Positions 41,775-51,729 are shown, counted from the first letter of the stretch. The stretch: DNA of 64,000 bases from SAR324 cluster bacterium (GCA_028281495.1 JANQJU010000023.1:248001-312000); one strand, 5' to 3'. A program made the numbers and translations. Notes: generated from the sequence alone by a model not told the origin.

Positions 41775-43046
41775 TTAAAAATAATTCACCAAGGCCCGAT
41801 AGGCATCGGCTTCCAACGCAAACCACAAAAATGGAACCATGAGGAAGTAGATCCCCAACAAACTCCAAACTCGTGTTCGGGTGGTTTCCGGTGGCAAAGC
41901 AAGATTGCGTACATAGCGTCGTGCTGGGATTTCCACCCAGCGATAGAGTCCCCAGGAAACCAACACCACGGTTCCTACCATGAGAAAGTAAAACAATACT
42001 TTCCAGGCATCATGCACATAGATTTCGATGTATCGACGCCATTGCCCCCAAGCGGCGGCCACAGTAAAATGAACCAAATAGATCGAGTAGGAAATCTCTC
42101 CCAAGAACACCATCGGTCGCGACTCCAGTACGTGCCAGGAGGTCCCTTGAGCTAAGGCCAAAGCCAGGATCAATGGAGGAATCATGGACACAATGAGTAG
42201 ATCGTCATAACCTCGAAAGAACAGGAACGCGAGCAACAAAAGACAAATGTTGGCAATTTGGGCACTCGCTGCAGTCACCACAATTTCTCGATCCCATTGC
42301 TGCATTTGAAAGACTCGAAAAATTTTATACACCATCATTCCACTGAAGAACTCGCACATCGCGCGCACCAGTCCAAAGTCGCCGGTCAGATCGAAACGAC
42401 CGGAAGAACCAGTGGCAATCCCTGCCCCAGCAAACTCGTGAAATCCCCAGATGGGTAACAGACTTAAAATCAGCACCACCGGCCACCATCTCCGTTTTTC
42501 CTGCAAAAAGGTGGTCCCCCATGCCATCACAGGAAACAGCATGTACACGAACCATTCACAGCTGATCGACCACGATGGGAAGTTCATCGTGAGCTGACTG
42601 TTGAACCCCCACGAGTGGGTCATCATGAGATTGCTGAGCAAAATGCTGGGGGGGAGGTCTTTGATGGTTCCCACGTGCCAGTCCATCGATTGCCCAAACA
42701 CGTAGCTCACGAATGCTAGCAAAAACAGTGTGAATACATGCAAAGGGTAAATTCGAGCCAAGCGGTTGACTATAAATCGATGGTACGTCCCATAGGATAC
42801 GGTTCGAAATTCTTGCACATACACATAGGAAAGAATGAAACCGCTCAGGATGAAAAAGAAATCCACCGCGAGATATCCCTTTTTAAAAAAACTGGGGAAA
42901 TTGAGATCTGGGTAGAAGTATTGAAAGTGAAAAAACACCACTACCAGGGCAAACACCCCTCGCAACGACGTCAGGCTATTCAGTGTCTCCGGTGCCGATG
43001 TTGTGGCCACAGCGGAGCTAGTTTTCGCAGGTTTGGGAGACATGAA
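41775..43046 (-). CDS. Acyltransferase 3 family membrane protein (OafA/YrhL-like)
   Basis: 423 residues from the ATG at 43046; a GTG at 43085 is also in frame and neither has a good ribosome site. About ten membrane helices. LTSLRGVFALVVVFFHFQYF near residue 30 includes the catalytic His region, and GYLAVDFFFILSGFILSYVY is the second signature. The family O-acylates surface glycans, lipids or antibiotics, using cytoplasmic acyl-CoA. It stands upstream of the MalG-like gene with a 24-bp gap, so it may be co-transcribed. Confidence 0.92.
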   Translation of the reverse strand, partial: FMSPKPAKTSSAVATTSAPETLNSLTSLRGVFALVVVFFHFQYFYPDLNFPSFFKKGYLAVDFFFILSGFILSYVYVQEFRTVSYGTYHRFIVNRLARIYPLHVFTLFLLAFVSYVFGQSMDWHVGTIKDLPPSILLSNLMMTHSWGFNSQLTMNFPSWSISCEWFVYMLFPVMAWGTTFLQEKRRWWPVVLILSLLPIWGFHEFAGAGIATGSSGRFDLTGDFGLVRAMCEFFSGMMVYKIFRVFQMQQWDREIVVTAASAQIANICLLLLAFLFFRGYDDLLIVSMIPPLILALALAQGTSWHVLESRPMVFLGEISYSIYLVHFTVAAAWGQWRRYIEIYVHDAWKVLFYFLMVGTVVLVSWGLYRWVEIPARRYVRNLALPPETTRTRVWSLLGIYFLMVPFLWFALEADAYRALVNYF

Positions 43047-43270
43047 GCCAATGGGAAAGTGTGGAAAGTAAAACAAATCTACCACCTGTATGCATCAACA
43101 TAGCCATATTTGGCAAGTGGCAAGGGATGAGATGGAAATGCTTGGGATGAGTTGGAGTGGACTGTTTTGTTGGCTTTTTGTTACATTTATTTTTGCTTTG
43201 TGTTGTCTGAAACGATATAGAAAATTATTAGCAAATTGTGTTCATTCCATTTCAATAGCTGTGTTATCAA

Positions 43271-44812
43271 ATGCTTATGAAAACCGACGCCCTCTCCGAA
43301 GCCCAGGAATTGTCTCTTCTTCGTCAGACCAATCGTCTTTATGAAAGCATTCTGCACAGCCTTCCTAACTTAGTAGGGATTATGGATGCGAACTTTTGTC
43401 TCACCTTTGTGAATGCCACCTTTTGTCAATATTTCAATTGTGAGGCCGAAACCGTGATGCAGAAATCCATCTTGGAATTTTTTGCATCGTCTGAACAAGA
43501 ACGCATCCGAAGTCATCTTGAGTCGGTGAAGGACAACCTGCCCATCGAATATCTGGAGTATCAAGTCCTTCAATCTGCCGAATACACGGCTTGGCATGAG
43601 GGGACTCTGAGTCAATTGAAAGATGAAAAAGATCAATTGATGGGCCTGCAATGGATCAGCCGCGACGTCAGTGAGCGCAAACGCAAAGAAGAACAGCTCC
43701 GTAAAAACGAAGAACGCTTTCAAGAGCTTTATGAACGCACTCCCGTCATGGTGCATTCGATTGATCAATCGGGACGTATCCTGAGTGTGAGCGACCGTTG
43801 GCTCCAAGCCTTAGGCTATGAACGCAGTGAAGTCATTGGTAAACCCTCCACCGCCCTTTTGACAGAAGAATCCAGACGCTATGCCAAAGAAGTCGTGCTG
43901 CCATTGTATTTTGAAAAAGGGGTGGTCCAAGACGTGCCTTACCAGATGGTCAAAAAAAATGGAGATGTGATTGATGTGGAACTATCCGCCACTGCCGAAC
44001 GCAACGAGGACGGTGAATTTGTGCGTTCTCTTGCCGTTTTGCTCGATGTCACCGGTCGTAAACGGGCCGAAGCCGAGTTGGATCGTAACGCCGACCAAAT
44101 GCAGCAATATATTGTGAACCTGGAACGAACCAATAAAGAACTGGCTTCTTTTGTTTATGTGGCCTCGCATGATTTGCAGTCTCCGTTGCGAGCGATCAGC
44201 AGTTTGCTTCAAATCCTTCAAATCGATTACCAAGACCAATTGGATCAAATGGCTCATGACCTGATGGAACGAGCCGTCAATGCGACGGCTCGGATGAAAG
44301 AACTCATCGGGGATCTCTTGGACTATACGCAAGTGGGTCAAGACAATCAGTCGTGGAAAGCCGTGGATCTGGAAGACGTTTTGAGTGGCGTACTGGAAGA
44401 TCTGAATGATCTGATCCATGAGACGGGGATGCGTATCACGTATTCTGATTTGCCCCAAGTTCGGGGAGACCACCACCAATTGAAACAACTGTTTCAAAAT
44501 TTACTCACCAATGGCATCAAGTTCCGCGATGCTCAAACCCCAACGATCCATATTGAGGGCGCGGACCAATCCACAGAGTGGCAAGTCTCGGTTTCCGATA
44601 ATGGTATTGGCATCGATCCAGAATACACCGAGCGAATCTTTGAAATTTTCCAACGATTGCATACCCAAACGGAATACCCCGGAACCGGTATCGGTTTGGC
44701 CATCTGCAAGAAAATTGTGGAATTGCATAATGGCCGGATTTGGGTAGAATCAAAGTTAGGAGAAGGGTCCACCTTTTACTTCACGTTTCCGCAATCAATC
44801 GATGGGCACTAG
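43271..44812 (+). CDS. PAS-PAS histidine kinase
   Basis: 513 residues, no membrane helices. PAS1 at about 20-135 (NLVGIMDANFCLTFVNATF), PAS2 with PAC at 147-262 (MVHSIDQSGRILSVSDRW), phytochrome-type HisKA with H300 (SFVYVASHDLQSPLRAI), and HATPase (NGIKFRDAQ, DNGIGIDPEY, GTGIGLAICKKIV). The DLQSPL form is typical of kinases that phosphorylate Rcp1-like single-domain receivers, and such a gene follows 47 bp downstream. It starts at an ATG close to a second in-frame ATG; the ribosome site is weak. Confidence 0.95.
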   Translation: MLMKTDALSEAQELSLLRQTNRLYESILHSLPNLVGIMDANFCLTFVNATFCQYFNCEAETVMQKSILEFFASSEQERIRSHLESVKDNLPIEYLEYQVLQSAEYTAWHEGTLSQLKDEKDQLMGLQWISRDVSERKRKEEQLRKNEERFQELYERTPVMVHSIDQSGRILSVSDRWLQALGYERSEVIGKPSTALLTEESRRYAKEVVLPLYFEKGVVQDVPYQMVKKNGDVIDVELSATAERNEDGEFVRSLAVLLDVTGRKRAEAELDRNADQMQQYIVNLERTNKELASFVYVASHDLQSPLRAISSLLQILQIDYQDQLDQMAHDLMERAVNATARMKELIGDLLDYTQVGQDNQSWKAVDLEDVLSGVLEDLNDLIHETGMRITYSDLPQVRGDHHQLKQLFQNLLTNGIKFRDAQTPTIHIEGADQSTEWQVSVSDNGIGIDPEYTERIFEIFQRLHTQTEYPGTGIGLAICKKIVELHNGRIWVESKLGEGSTFYFTFPQSIDGH

Positions 44813-44859
44813 GCGACCCACAAGGCGGACTTGCGTAACTTCATTATCAAAAGAGAACC

Positions 44860-45312
44860 ATGACGATGGCTAAACAATCAGTCGAAATATTGATGGTGGA
44901 AGACAATGATGATGACATCTTGCTGGCGCAGCATGCTTTCAAAAAAAGCACGATGTCGCATCGGTTGAGTATTGTTACCAATGGAGCCGAAGCCTTGGCA
45001 TTTTTAAGAAAAGATGGCCCATACCAGAATGCACCCACTCCTGACTTGGTCTTGCTGGATTTGAATCTTCCCAAAAAGGGAGGACGCGAAGTCCTGCATG
45101 AAATCAAAGCAGACGAACACTTGCGTACCATTCCCATTGTCGTCTTAACCACCTCGGACACTCAAGAAGACATTCGAGGAGCTTATCACGATCATGCCAA
45201 CGCCTATATCACCAAACCCATTGACATCAAACGCTTCATCGAAATCGTTCAATCGCTTCAAAATTTTTGGTTTTCGACGGCAGCCCTTCCTGACAATGTA
45301 GTAGCGAATTAG
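44860..45312 (+). CDS. Rcp1-like single-domain response regulator
   Basis: 150 residues, a lone receiver domain. Acidic pocket E14-D15-N16-D17 region (MVEDNDDD), phospho-acceptor D67 in LVLLDLNLPKKGG, Thr in VVLTTSDT, and Lys in YITKPI. The insert-containing form (FLRKDGPYQNAPTPD) is that of Rcp1/CheY-like partners of phytochrome-type kinases. AGAGAACC precedes the ATG. It forms a two-component pair with the kinase just upstream. It has no output domain of its own. Confidence 0.94.
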   Translation: MTMAKQSVEILMVEDNDDDILLAQHAFKKSTMSHRLSIVTNGAEALAFLRKDGPYQNAPTPDLVLLDLNLPKKGGREVLHEIKADEHLRTIPIVVLTTSDTQEDIRGAYHDHANAYITKPIDIKRFIEIVQSLQNFWFSTAALPDNVVAN

Positions 45313-45329
45313 CCTGCGGATAAGTTTTC

Positions 45330-46529
45330 ATGCCTGACCCGTCATCTCCTCTTGCCCTGCGGATTCGCAATCTCACTCTCCTATTGGGAAGTACCATGAC
45401 GGTTATGGCTGGAGCCACGATTGCCCCCGCCATTCCTCAAATCAAAGATCACTTCCACTCGGTTCAAAATGTCGACTTATTGGTCAAAATGGTATTGACC
45501 ATTCCGGCCTTGTTTATTGCCTTCGGTTCTCTATTTGCGGGGGTGCTGCTTGATCGCTGGGGACGGAAACCTGTGCTCGCCTGGGCTATGGTCTTATATG
45601 GGTTGGCCGGAACCTCCGGTTTCATCCTAGAATCCTTGGAACATATTTTATGGGGGCGTGCTTTGTTGGGCATTGCCGTGGCGGGCATCATGACTGGATG
45701 CACCACCTTGATTGCAGACTACTTTGATGGCCAGGAGATGCGCCGTTTCATGGGGTTGCAAGCCTCTTTCATGGGATTTGGTGGTGTGTTGTTTCTGTTG
45801 GGAGGAGGGTTTTTGGCAGATTTAGGGTGGCGATTTCCGTTTCTGATCTACCTGTTCGCTTTTGCCATTTTGCCGGGCGCACTGTTCTTTGTGAAAGAAC
45901 CCACCATCCATCAGCACCAACGTATTGATGAAGAAGCGGATACACCGGAAGATTCGCCCTTTCCCTTCCTTCCTTTGATGCTGGTCTGTGCTTTAGCGTT
46001 TGTGGGGATGGTGGTGTTTTATATGATTCCGGTACAGTTTCCTCTGTATATGCAATCCATCGAATCCGTCCCCGATAGCCGAGTGGGGATTGCGCTCGCT
46101 TCACTCACTTTGTCTGTGGCCTTGACCGCTTCGCAGTACCAAAAAATCAAAGCCCGCCTTTCGTTTTCGGCCATTTTCACGGTCTCCTTTTTATTGAATG
46201 GGGTGGCCTATTACTTGATCGGAAATATCGGTACGTATGCCCACAGTTTTACCGGTTTGATTTTAGCCGGGATTGGATTGGGGATGATGATGCCCAATCT
46301 GAATGTGCTCCTGGTTTCCTTCACTTCACCCGCGTTCCGAGGACGGGCCGTGGGGTCCATGAATACCTTTCTGTTTTTAGGACAGTTCTTCTCACCGATT
46401 GTGCTCCAGCCCATTGTTGAATATGCCGATATGGCCTTTGCGTTCCAGCTCGTGGGCGTGTTCGTGGGGTCGGCAGGTCTCGTGGGGATCGGAATCACCT
46501 TGCGGAATGGGGTGGCGGCTCACTCCTAA
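45330..46529 (+). CDS. Major facilitator superfamily transporter
   Basis: 399 residues with twelve membrane helices. The MFS loop motif is seen as GVLLDRWGRKPVLAWAM between helices 2 and 3, and GAAFRGR-like (SPAFRGRAVGSMNTFLF) in the second half. The ATIAPAIPQI start is that of drug-H+ antiporters. It follows the response regulator by 17 bp and might belong to the same operon. Substrate unknown. Confidence 0.92.
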   Translation: MPDPSSPLALRIRNLTLLLGSTMTVMAGATIAPAIPQIKDHFHSVQNVDLLVKMVLTIPALFIAFGSLFAGVLLDRWGRKPVLAWAMVLYGLAGTSGFILESLEHILWGRALLGIAVAGIMTGCTTLIADYFDGQEMRRFMGLQASFMGFGGVLFLLGGGFLADLGWRFPFLIYLFAFAILPGALFFVKEPTIHQHQRIDEEADTPEDSPFPFLPLMLVCALAFVGMVVFYMIPVQFPLYMQSIESVPDSRVGIALASLTLSVALTASQYQKIKARLSFSAIFTVSFLLNGVAYYLIGNIGTYAHSFTGLILAGIGLGMMMPNLNVLLVSFTSPAFRGRAVGSMNTFLFLGQFFSPIVLQPIVEYADMAFAFQLVGVFVGSAGLVGIGITLRNGVAAHS

Positions 46530-46781
46530 GAGGCGCACTCGTTGGCACTTCCATTGCAGCAATAGCTACACCCGTAATCTCCTGGATGGTCATCCTAAAT
46601 AACCCATTGAAATCGTAGGCTTACTTACGACTATTTTACGTCTATTGACCGTCAGGAGTGGGATCAAAACGCCCCGTCCTTTCAAACTCAGAGCAAGTGT
46701 GGGTTGAAAACGACCCAGCCCTGAAGCAGAAGGCCGTGTCTTCAGTAAAAGTAGAAAATATAGGAAATCAGAAGAGGGCAA

Positions 46782-47966
46782 ATGAGGAATTATCAAAAAA
46801 TTTTGACACAAGAGGGATCACGAACGGGCCGAGTGGGAATCGCGATCTTCATTTTGATCACCACTTTGATCACTGCCTGGGGTTGCACACGGATCGAATC
46901 GGAAGCGAAAGTTGGACAGATCGATCTATTGAACAACAAGCTCAAGGGGTTGAAACAGGAATCGACGCGATTGTTGGATCAGAATCAGAAAACCCGGAAA
47001 GAAACCCAAAGCTTGCAGAAGCAATTGGAGGAAACGCAAAAGAAGTACGAACAACTCACGCAAGATGCGTTGTTGCAAGAGCAGTCTTACCGGAAATTGA
47101 TTGCCTCGCAGATGGCGGCTTATGAGAAGTTGACCACACTCGACGAACTCAACAAAGAAGTGGATGCGGTTCAGAAAAAGCTCAAAACCCTGAAAGCCGA
47201 AGAACAGAAACTCACCCAGTCTATTGACACCAAAACCCAATCGTATCAGCAGTTGATCGCTACCGAATCGGCGAAGTACCAAAAGATTCAGAAAGAGACC
47301 GATCAATTGCAGGCGAAAAACCAGAAACTTTCAAAAAGCATTGCTGCCCATGAATCGTATTACGAAGGGCTGGTGCAAAAAATCAACTATTCCAATGAAA
47401 CCCTGAAAACGTTGAGCGAACAGATCCGTCAACAAGAGGCGCAGCTCTTCGAGATTGAACGGCAGAACACACCGCTCCCTGTGGGCGGTGCAGTCAAATA
47501 TCGGCGAGAAATCAATCAACTGAAACGCCAAGTGTTGACCCTCCAACAAGAATACGAAACCACCAAGTTGGACTATTTGAAGAAGCTATTGGACTACCAA
47601 GGGTTGTCGGTTTCGGTTGCTCAGAAACAAAAAACACTCACCGAATTACAAAAAGCCATTGCCTTGAATCAAACGCTCCAAGACACTTTTCGAAATCAAG
47701 ATGGTTTGTTCAATTCAGCCCGTTTTGTTTATCGAACTCACCTACCGGAATACCAAGGGGTTCGTGTCGTCTTTTATGCGGCCCATCCCGGCGATGCCCA
47801 AGCCTACCAACAGGAATTGGAAATGCGGTTTGAGGTGCAATTCCAGACCGACTATCAACGTTTTGCCAAAGCCAAACTTTCCCAAGTAAAACAAGGTTTA
47901 TTTGTGGTGGATCTGATTCCAGAAACCTCCCTGGCTACTTATCGGGAGCAAGAGTTGAACGACTAG
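46782..47966 (+). CDS. Coiled-coil lipoprotein
   Basis: 394 residues. The signal peptide ends in a lipobox-like ITAWGC (Cys35). Residues about 42-310 form a long heptad-rich coiled coil (SLQKQLEETQKKYEQL, repeated LIASQ/LIATE units), followed by a folded C-terminal part (GVRVVFYAAHPGDAQAY, FEVQFQTDYQRFAKAKL). GAGGG precedes the ATG. No family is recognised. Its stop overlaps by 32 bp the end of the last T6SS-operon gene on the other strand. Confidence 0.8.
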   Translation: MRNYQKILTQEGSRTGRVGIAIFILITTLITAWGCTRIESEAKVGQIDLLNNKLKGLKQESTRLLDQNQKTRKETQSLQKQLEETQKKYEQLTQDALLQEQSYRKLIASQMAAYEKLTTLDELNKEVDAVQKKLKTLKAEEQKLTQSIDTKTQSYQQLIATESAKYQKIQKETDQLQAKNQKLSKSIAAHESYYEGLVQKINYSNETLKTLSEQIRQQEAQLFEIERQNTPLPVGGAVKYRREINQLKRQVLTLQQEYETTKLDYLKKLLDYQGLSVSVAQKQKTLTELQKAIALNQTLQDTFRNQDGLFNSARFVYRTHLPEYQGVRVVFYAAHPGDAQAYQQELEMRFEVQFQTDYQRFAKAKLSQVKQGLFVVDLIPETSLATYREQELND

Positions 47967-49731
47967 ATTGCGTGCGTCTCGCCATACGTTGGCGGAGATT
48001 TCGGATACCACGCTCACTGTGTTGCTGGGCCACCAACTGGCTCGGAGAGATGGCATGGCGAGTGTCCACAGGATCCTCTTCGAAATGATCCTCGCCACTG
48101 TGGTCTTGAAGCACTTGTGCATGATGCCGCAATTCGGCTTGGGGGTTGTTGCCTTCATAAACCTCAGCAGTTTCCACCAGATTGAAGAAATGCCGTCCGG
48201 CCTCAGCCGACTCGGTCAAGTGTTGATGTGACATTTGATTTCTTTCATCCGCTGCATCTCGGCGAGCTTCTTGATTGAGATTGGGGTCGGAACTCTTTTC
48301 ATGGACATCCGTAATTTGCGCACGGTGTTCCCCAGCTTCATTTCTCAGAAAGTTATACCCCTGATTCACTTGGCTGGCAATTTCGGTTAGGGAAGCTCCG
48401 ATGAGCGCGCTGGAAGGATCAACGGCTTTTGTCATGCTCAACGTCTTTTTTCGGGTCGCTTCTTTGATTTGTCCCTCATAAGCTTCTTTCACTTCGGGAT
48501 CCTCCGTAGCGGCTTGTTTGTCCGATAGTTCTTTCCGTTCTACGTGGGCATCAAATGCATCAAATGCCGCTTTGATATTGCTGGCCACGGGGACGTGCGC
48601 TGCTATGGCTTCGGTGATACCTGATCGAACCTCTTCGGATTTGGCGGCTTTCTTGACTCCTTTGACTAAGGGATTATTGCTCAATGTGCTTCGCTGTTGT
48701 TTTTCCGAGGATTGTGATCGGGTCGCTTCTTTATTTAGCCTTTTTCCGGCGTCTTGGTCATGTTTATTGGAGCTTTCCTCCCGTTGGTCCTCCCCACTGG
48801 GTTTGAGTTCGCCATATGCATTTTTGGCTGTGTCGTAATTGTCTTCTCCGACGACCCCTTTACCCATATCCTCTGCTTCTTCTTTGATTTTTCTGCCCAT
48901 ATACTTGCCTAGAGCAGTGCTCCATTGATTGACAGTACTTTGTCGCTTTTTGGCTTTATCGAGTCCTTGATGTTCTTGGTAAACCCCTTTGGCGTCTTTG
49001 TAACCTGGAAGATTTTCTTCCAAAGATTCGTCAATTTTTTCTTGGGCCCGTTTTAACAGTTCTTTACCGGAATGCTTCCATGCCGAATCCCGATCTCCCG
49101 GACGGTTCAAGGGGTATCCTGAACGAACATCTTGCATCGCGGTTCCGAAATCGCGAAAGGGATCGTCTCGTCCTGCTTCCGGGCGAAAACGGATCTCCTC
49201 CCGGCCAAAATCTTCGGGAAACCGGCGTTGATTGACATCATCAGGTGTAGAAGCGAGCGTGCTGGTTTGTGGGGAAGTCCCTCCTGTGGAAGTTGACGGA
49301 GTGCTAGTTTGTCTTCCTGATAGATACCCCCCGCCCCGCTGATTTCGCATGATTCTGTTGATTCGCTCCATCGAAGGGGCTTCTCTATCCAAATGGCCGG
49401 GTTCCCTGGGACCCAAGTCACCCGGGCCTTCGCCACCGGGAAGTTGTTCGGGTCTCAAAATCTCGGCCAATAGGACTTGAAGATGGGCGTTGTCCCCCGT
49501 AACGGCATTGCTTCGCGATCGTCGACCTGCTCCGGCACGAGGACGGCCCTGCACCTGATTGGCATCAATATCCGGCAAAAATTGGTTGGTGAACGGAGCA
49601 CCGTGATTTTCGCGTTGTAGGCTCCGGTTGTCGGCAACACTGCTGGCGCGCGGTCTTTGGAGATGTTCTTCGGTGTTTTCTAGGTGCCGGCTCACACTGC
49701 GGGATCGGTTCCTGTTGTTATAGGGTGGCAT
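47935..49731 (-). CDS. T6SS-operon protein of unknown function, disordered N-terminus
   Basis: 598 residues, last gene of the minus-strand operon. The first 200 residues are Arg/Pro/Ser-rich and low-complexity (RNRSRSVSRHLE, STPSTSTGGTSPQTST). The middle and C-terminal part is helical and more protein-like (VRSGITEAIAAHVPVASNIK, DPSSALIGASLTEIASQ, SAEAGRHFFNLVETAEVY). No enzymatic motif or signal peptide. AAGGAGATCC precedes the ATG. It may be an effector, a chaperone or an immunity-related scaffold; I cannot choose between them. Confidence 0.75.
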   Translation of the reverse strand: MPPYNNRNRSRSVSRHLENTEEHLQRPRASSVADNRSLQRENHGAPFTNQFLPDIDANQVQGRPRAGAGRRSRSNAVTGDNAHLQVLLAEILRPEQLPGGEGPGDLGPREPGHLDREAPSMERINRIMRNQRGGGYLSGRQTSTPSTSTGGTSPQTSTLASTPDDVNQRRFPEDFGREEIRFRPEAGRDDPFRDFGTAMQDVRSGYPLNRPGDRDSAWKHSGKELLKRAQEKIDESLEENLPGYKDAKGVYQEHQGLDKAKKRQSTVNQWSTALGKYMGRKIKEEAEDMGKGVVGEDNYDTAKNAYGELKPSGEDQREESSNKHDQDAGKRLNKEATRSQSSEKQQRSTLSNNPLVKGVKKAAKSEEVRSGITEAIAAHVPVASNIKAAFDAFDAHVERKELSDKQAATEDPEVKEAYEGQIKEATRKKTLSMTKAVDPSSALIGASLTEIASQVNQGYNFLRNEAGEHRAQITDVHEKSSDPNLNQEARRDAADERNQMSHQHLTESAEAGRHFFNLVETAEVYEGNNPQAELRHHAQVLQDHSGEDHFEEDPVDTRHAISPSQLVAQQHSERGIRNLRQRMARRTQSSRSTLAPDK

Positions 49732-49755
49732 GGATCTCCTTCAGTCATTTCGTTT

Positions 49756-50484
49756 TCAGGGGTCTTGTTTGTTGGTCACTTTGACATGAGTCCCTCGAAT
49801 CACTGGGTCTCGTCCCCCGCGGTCCACTAAATGGGATGTCGCGTCAGGTTCATGCATGTGAGGATCGCCGCCAGCAAAGCGGGTTTTGTATTTTGTAACG
49901 GGAAGGTCGAAGTGATACTCCGTCGAGGCTTCCCATGGGAGTTCGAAAGAGGCGCGGAGGTGGTCTTGATCACGCAACAACCCCATCGTGTGCTGCCGTT
50001 GATCTGGTTTGTGTTGGCTAGATTTAAATTCGATTGCAGAGGCATGGTATTCAGTTCCCGCTTCACCACGCTTCCGCTTCAACTTGATCAAGTCGGGTCT
50101 ACGAAATTCAGCAGGCCGTCCTTCCCGATAAATATTCATCTGAGGCAGATACACGCGATCAGCCCGTTCTTCTGGGGTCATGCGTTCGTATTTCGTTAAG
50201 ACGGCATGAAATTCGCGCGCTTCATTGACAAAACCCGCCCGGGTTTCGTAGTCCCTCTCAGGAGTGTCCCGATACGCGGCTTGGTTGTTCCGGATGGCGG
50301 CCAACAATCGACGTTGGTTGGCATCATGTCCTGGCTGTTCGTCGAAGGCGTGAGGGTCGGCAAACGCTCCCGTGGCAAATTCCCGATGGGGAATCAATCT
50401 GGGCCGGGTCCCCCGCCCGGTAGTTCTGGGTCTTCCTCCAAAATGGGCAAATAGCGTTCCTTTTTCTTCTCGTGCTCGTTTCAT
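49756..50484 (-). CDS. Candidate PD-(D/E)XK nuclease, possible T6SS effector
   Basis: 242 residues. The core motif can be placed as P130-D131 (RRPDLIKLKRK) and, 20 residues on, E152-F153-K154 (SAIEFKSS), the spacing and hydrophobic context of restriction-endonuclease-like folds. A Gln/His-rich helix follows (QRQHTMGLLRDQDHL). The N-terminus is basic and disordered. AAAGGATCGC precedes the ATG. It lies in a T6SS operon between two other unknown proteins, where cargo genes are usual. I see no signal peptide. Catalysis is inferred from motif geometry only. Confidence 0.6.
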   Translation of the reverse strand: MKRAREEKGTLFAHFGGRPRTTGRGTRPRLIPHREFATGAFADPHAFDEQPGHDANQRRLLAAIRNNQAAYRDTPERDYETRAGFVNEAREFHAVLTKYERMTPEERADRVYLPQMNIYREGRPAEFRRPDLIKLKRKRGEAGTEYHASAIEFKSSQHKPDQRQHTMGLLRDQDHLRASFELPWEASTEYHFDLPVTKYKTRFAGGDPHMHEPDATSHLVDRGGRDPVIRGTHVKVTNKQDP

Positions 50485-50499
50485 GCGATCCTTTCTTCC

Positions 50500-50634
50500 T
50501 TATCGGAGATTTGTGTTGGGACTTGCAGCCAGCACCCTAGACTTTGCAGCCCTTAGACGATGCCCAAACGCCCTTGCTTCATTTGTTGTACCGTTTCGAC
50601 ACTCGAAGATGGGGACGGCGCCGCCCCGTGGCAT
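50500..50634 (-). CDS. 44-residue basic frame upstream of the nuclease candidate
   Basis: A strong Shine-Dalgarno (AAAGGAGGACGAT) introduces a short frame that starts MPRGGAVPIFECRNGTTNEA and is rich in Arg and Ala. The stop is 15 bp before the start of the nuclease candidate. It could be a real small protein, the stump of a truncated gene, or a leader. No family recognised. Confidence 0.4.
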   Translation of the reverse strand: MPRGGAVPIFECRNGTTNEARAFGHRLRAAKSRVLAASPNTNLR

Positions 50635-51018
50635 ATCGTCCTCCTTTCTCCAATGGAGACACGTAGCAATCGGAAGGGCTTTAGGTTTGCCTCCGTACTG
50701 GAATTTTCAGCAAGTGCCATACCAGGAGGTTGTTGCTTTATGAAATCGTAGTTAATATATTGAAATTATTAAATTATTAGAGGAGCTTTAAAAAAGTAAT
50801 TGGGTTGAAATCCACCCAGTTTTATAAATCGTAACGAGGAGGGAAAGCCGGAAAATCCAAGGGAAATCGCATTTGAAGATTTCCCAGTTCATTGATTTTT
50901 TAGAAGAATTTGTGAGGTGGGTTGAAGAAATGACAAATAGGGAAGCTCTGCGCCGATTTGATCCCATTCACGAGAGGAGAGGAAGACAGGAAAATTGAAA
51001 AGCGATCTTAAAATACGG
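50635..51018. other. Gap inside the T6SS operon
   Basis: About 380 bp without a credible gene, in an otherwise tightly packed operon. An inverted repeat TGGGT/ACCCA (50801-50805, 50814-50818) with T-rich flanks on both sides could be a weak terminator, so the three downstream genes may have their own promoter here. Confidence 0.45.
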
Positions 51019-51726
51019 TTAAAAACTACTGGCACGGCCTCGGTTGCCGGACGAATCATCGACGTAGTTTCCCACGGTTGAGGCTCGCCGTCGCATCCCG
51101 GAGTTGGCTGCTGAGGGTTGATTGACGGTGGTGCTTTCGTTGGGGCTGGAATGGCTCTTGCGGGAAGAAGACAAATCCACCATTTCCAGTTCGACGGGTT
51201 GACGTTCTGTGGATTGACGGCCCGTCGGTTTTTCTTCAGAGGGAGATTGGCGAGCGGGCTTCTGGTTTTTATACAATTTGTCGTAGTCTTTGGAAAACTG
51301 CTTGAATTCTTTGATCAAGTCCTTCCGAGGGGTGTTGTTGACCTTGTCGGCCGCGTGTTGCAGGTGTTGGCTGGAGACGGCCGGATCCAAGGCTTTGACA
51401 TCGCGGGAAATGGGAGCGGGTTCGTTTTCGTCTTCTTTTTCTTTTTCGCGATGGAGGCCATGACGGCTGAGAAAATAGTTGGATTCCGATTCGCCAAACG
51501 CTCCCGTTCGTTTGAATTGGATTTGGATGCCAAACGTTCGTTTTTTATAGGCTGCCTTGGCTTTTTGAGCGATGGAGGATCCTAAATTTTTGAATCGTTG
51601 TGTTCGTGATAGTTTGGGAGCCGCTCCAGAACCGGCTTCTTTGTGCGCCGCGGAAGGCTTGGCACTGGAATGCGAGGACCCCTCGTGTTCCGATGAAGAG
51701 CTAGAAGAATGTTCAGACGAAGCCAT
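51019..51726 (-). CDS. Ser-rich protein of unknown function in the T6SS operon
   Basis: 235 residues. Both ends are low-complexity (SSEHSSSSSSEHEGSS; RRRASTVGNYVDDSSGNRG), and only the centre (RTFGIQIQFKRTGAFGESE, AADKVNNTPRKDLIKEFKQF) looks folded. GGAAAG stands before the ATG. The start is 3 bp after the tssA stop, so it belongs to the T6SS operon. Function unknown; similar Ser/Arg-rich style is shared with the two genes downstream. Confidence 0.7.
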   Translation of the reverse strand: MASSEHSSSSSSEHEGSSHSSAKPSAAHKEAGSGAAPKLSRTQRFKNLGSSIAQKAKAAYKKRTFGIQIQFKRTGAFGESESNYFLSRHGLHREKEKEDENEPAPISRDVKALDPAVSSQHLQHAADKVNNTPRKDLIKEFKQFSKDYDKLYKNQKPARQSPSEEKPTGRQSTERQPVELEMVDLSSSRKSHSSPNESTTVNQPSAANSGMRRRASTVGNYVDDSSGNRGRASSF

Positions 51727-51729
51727 GGT

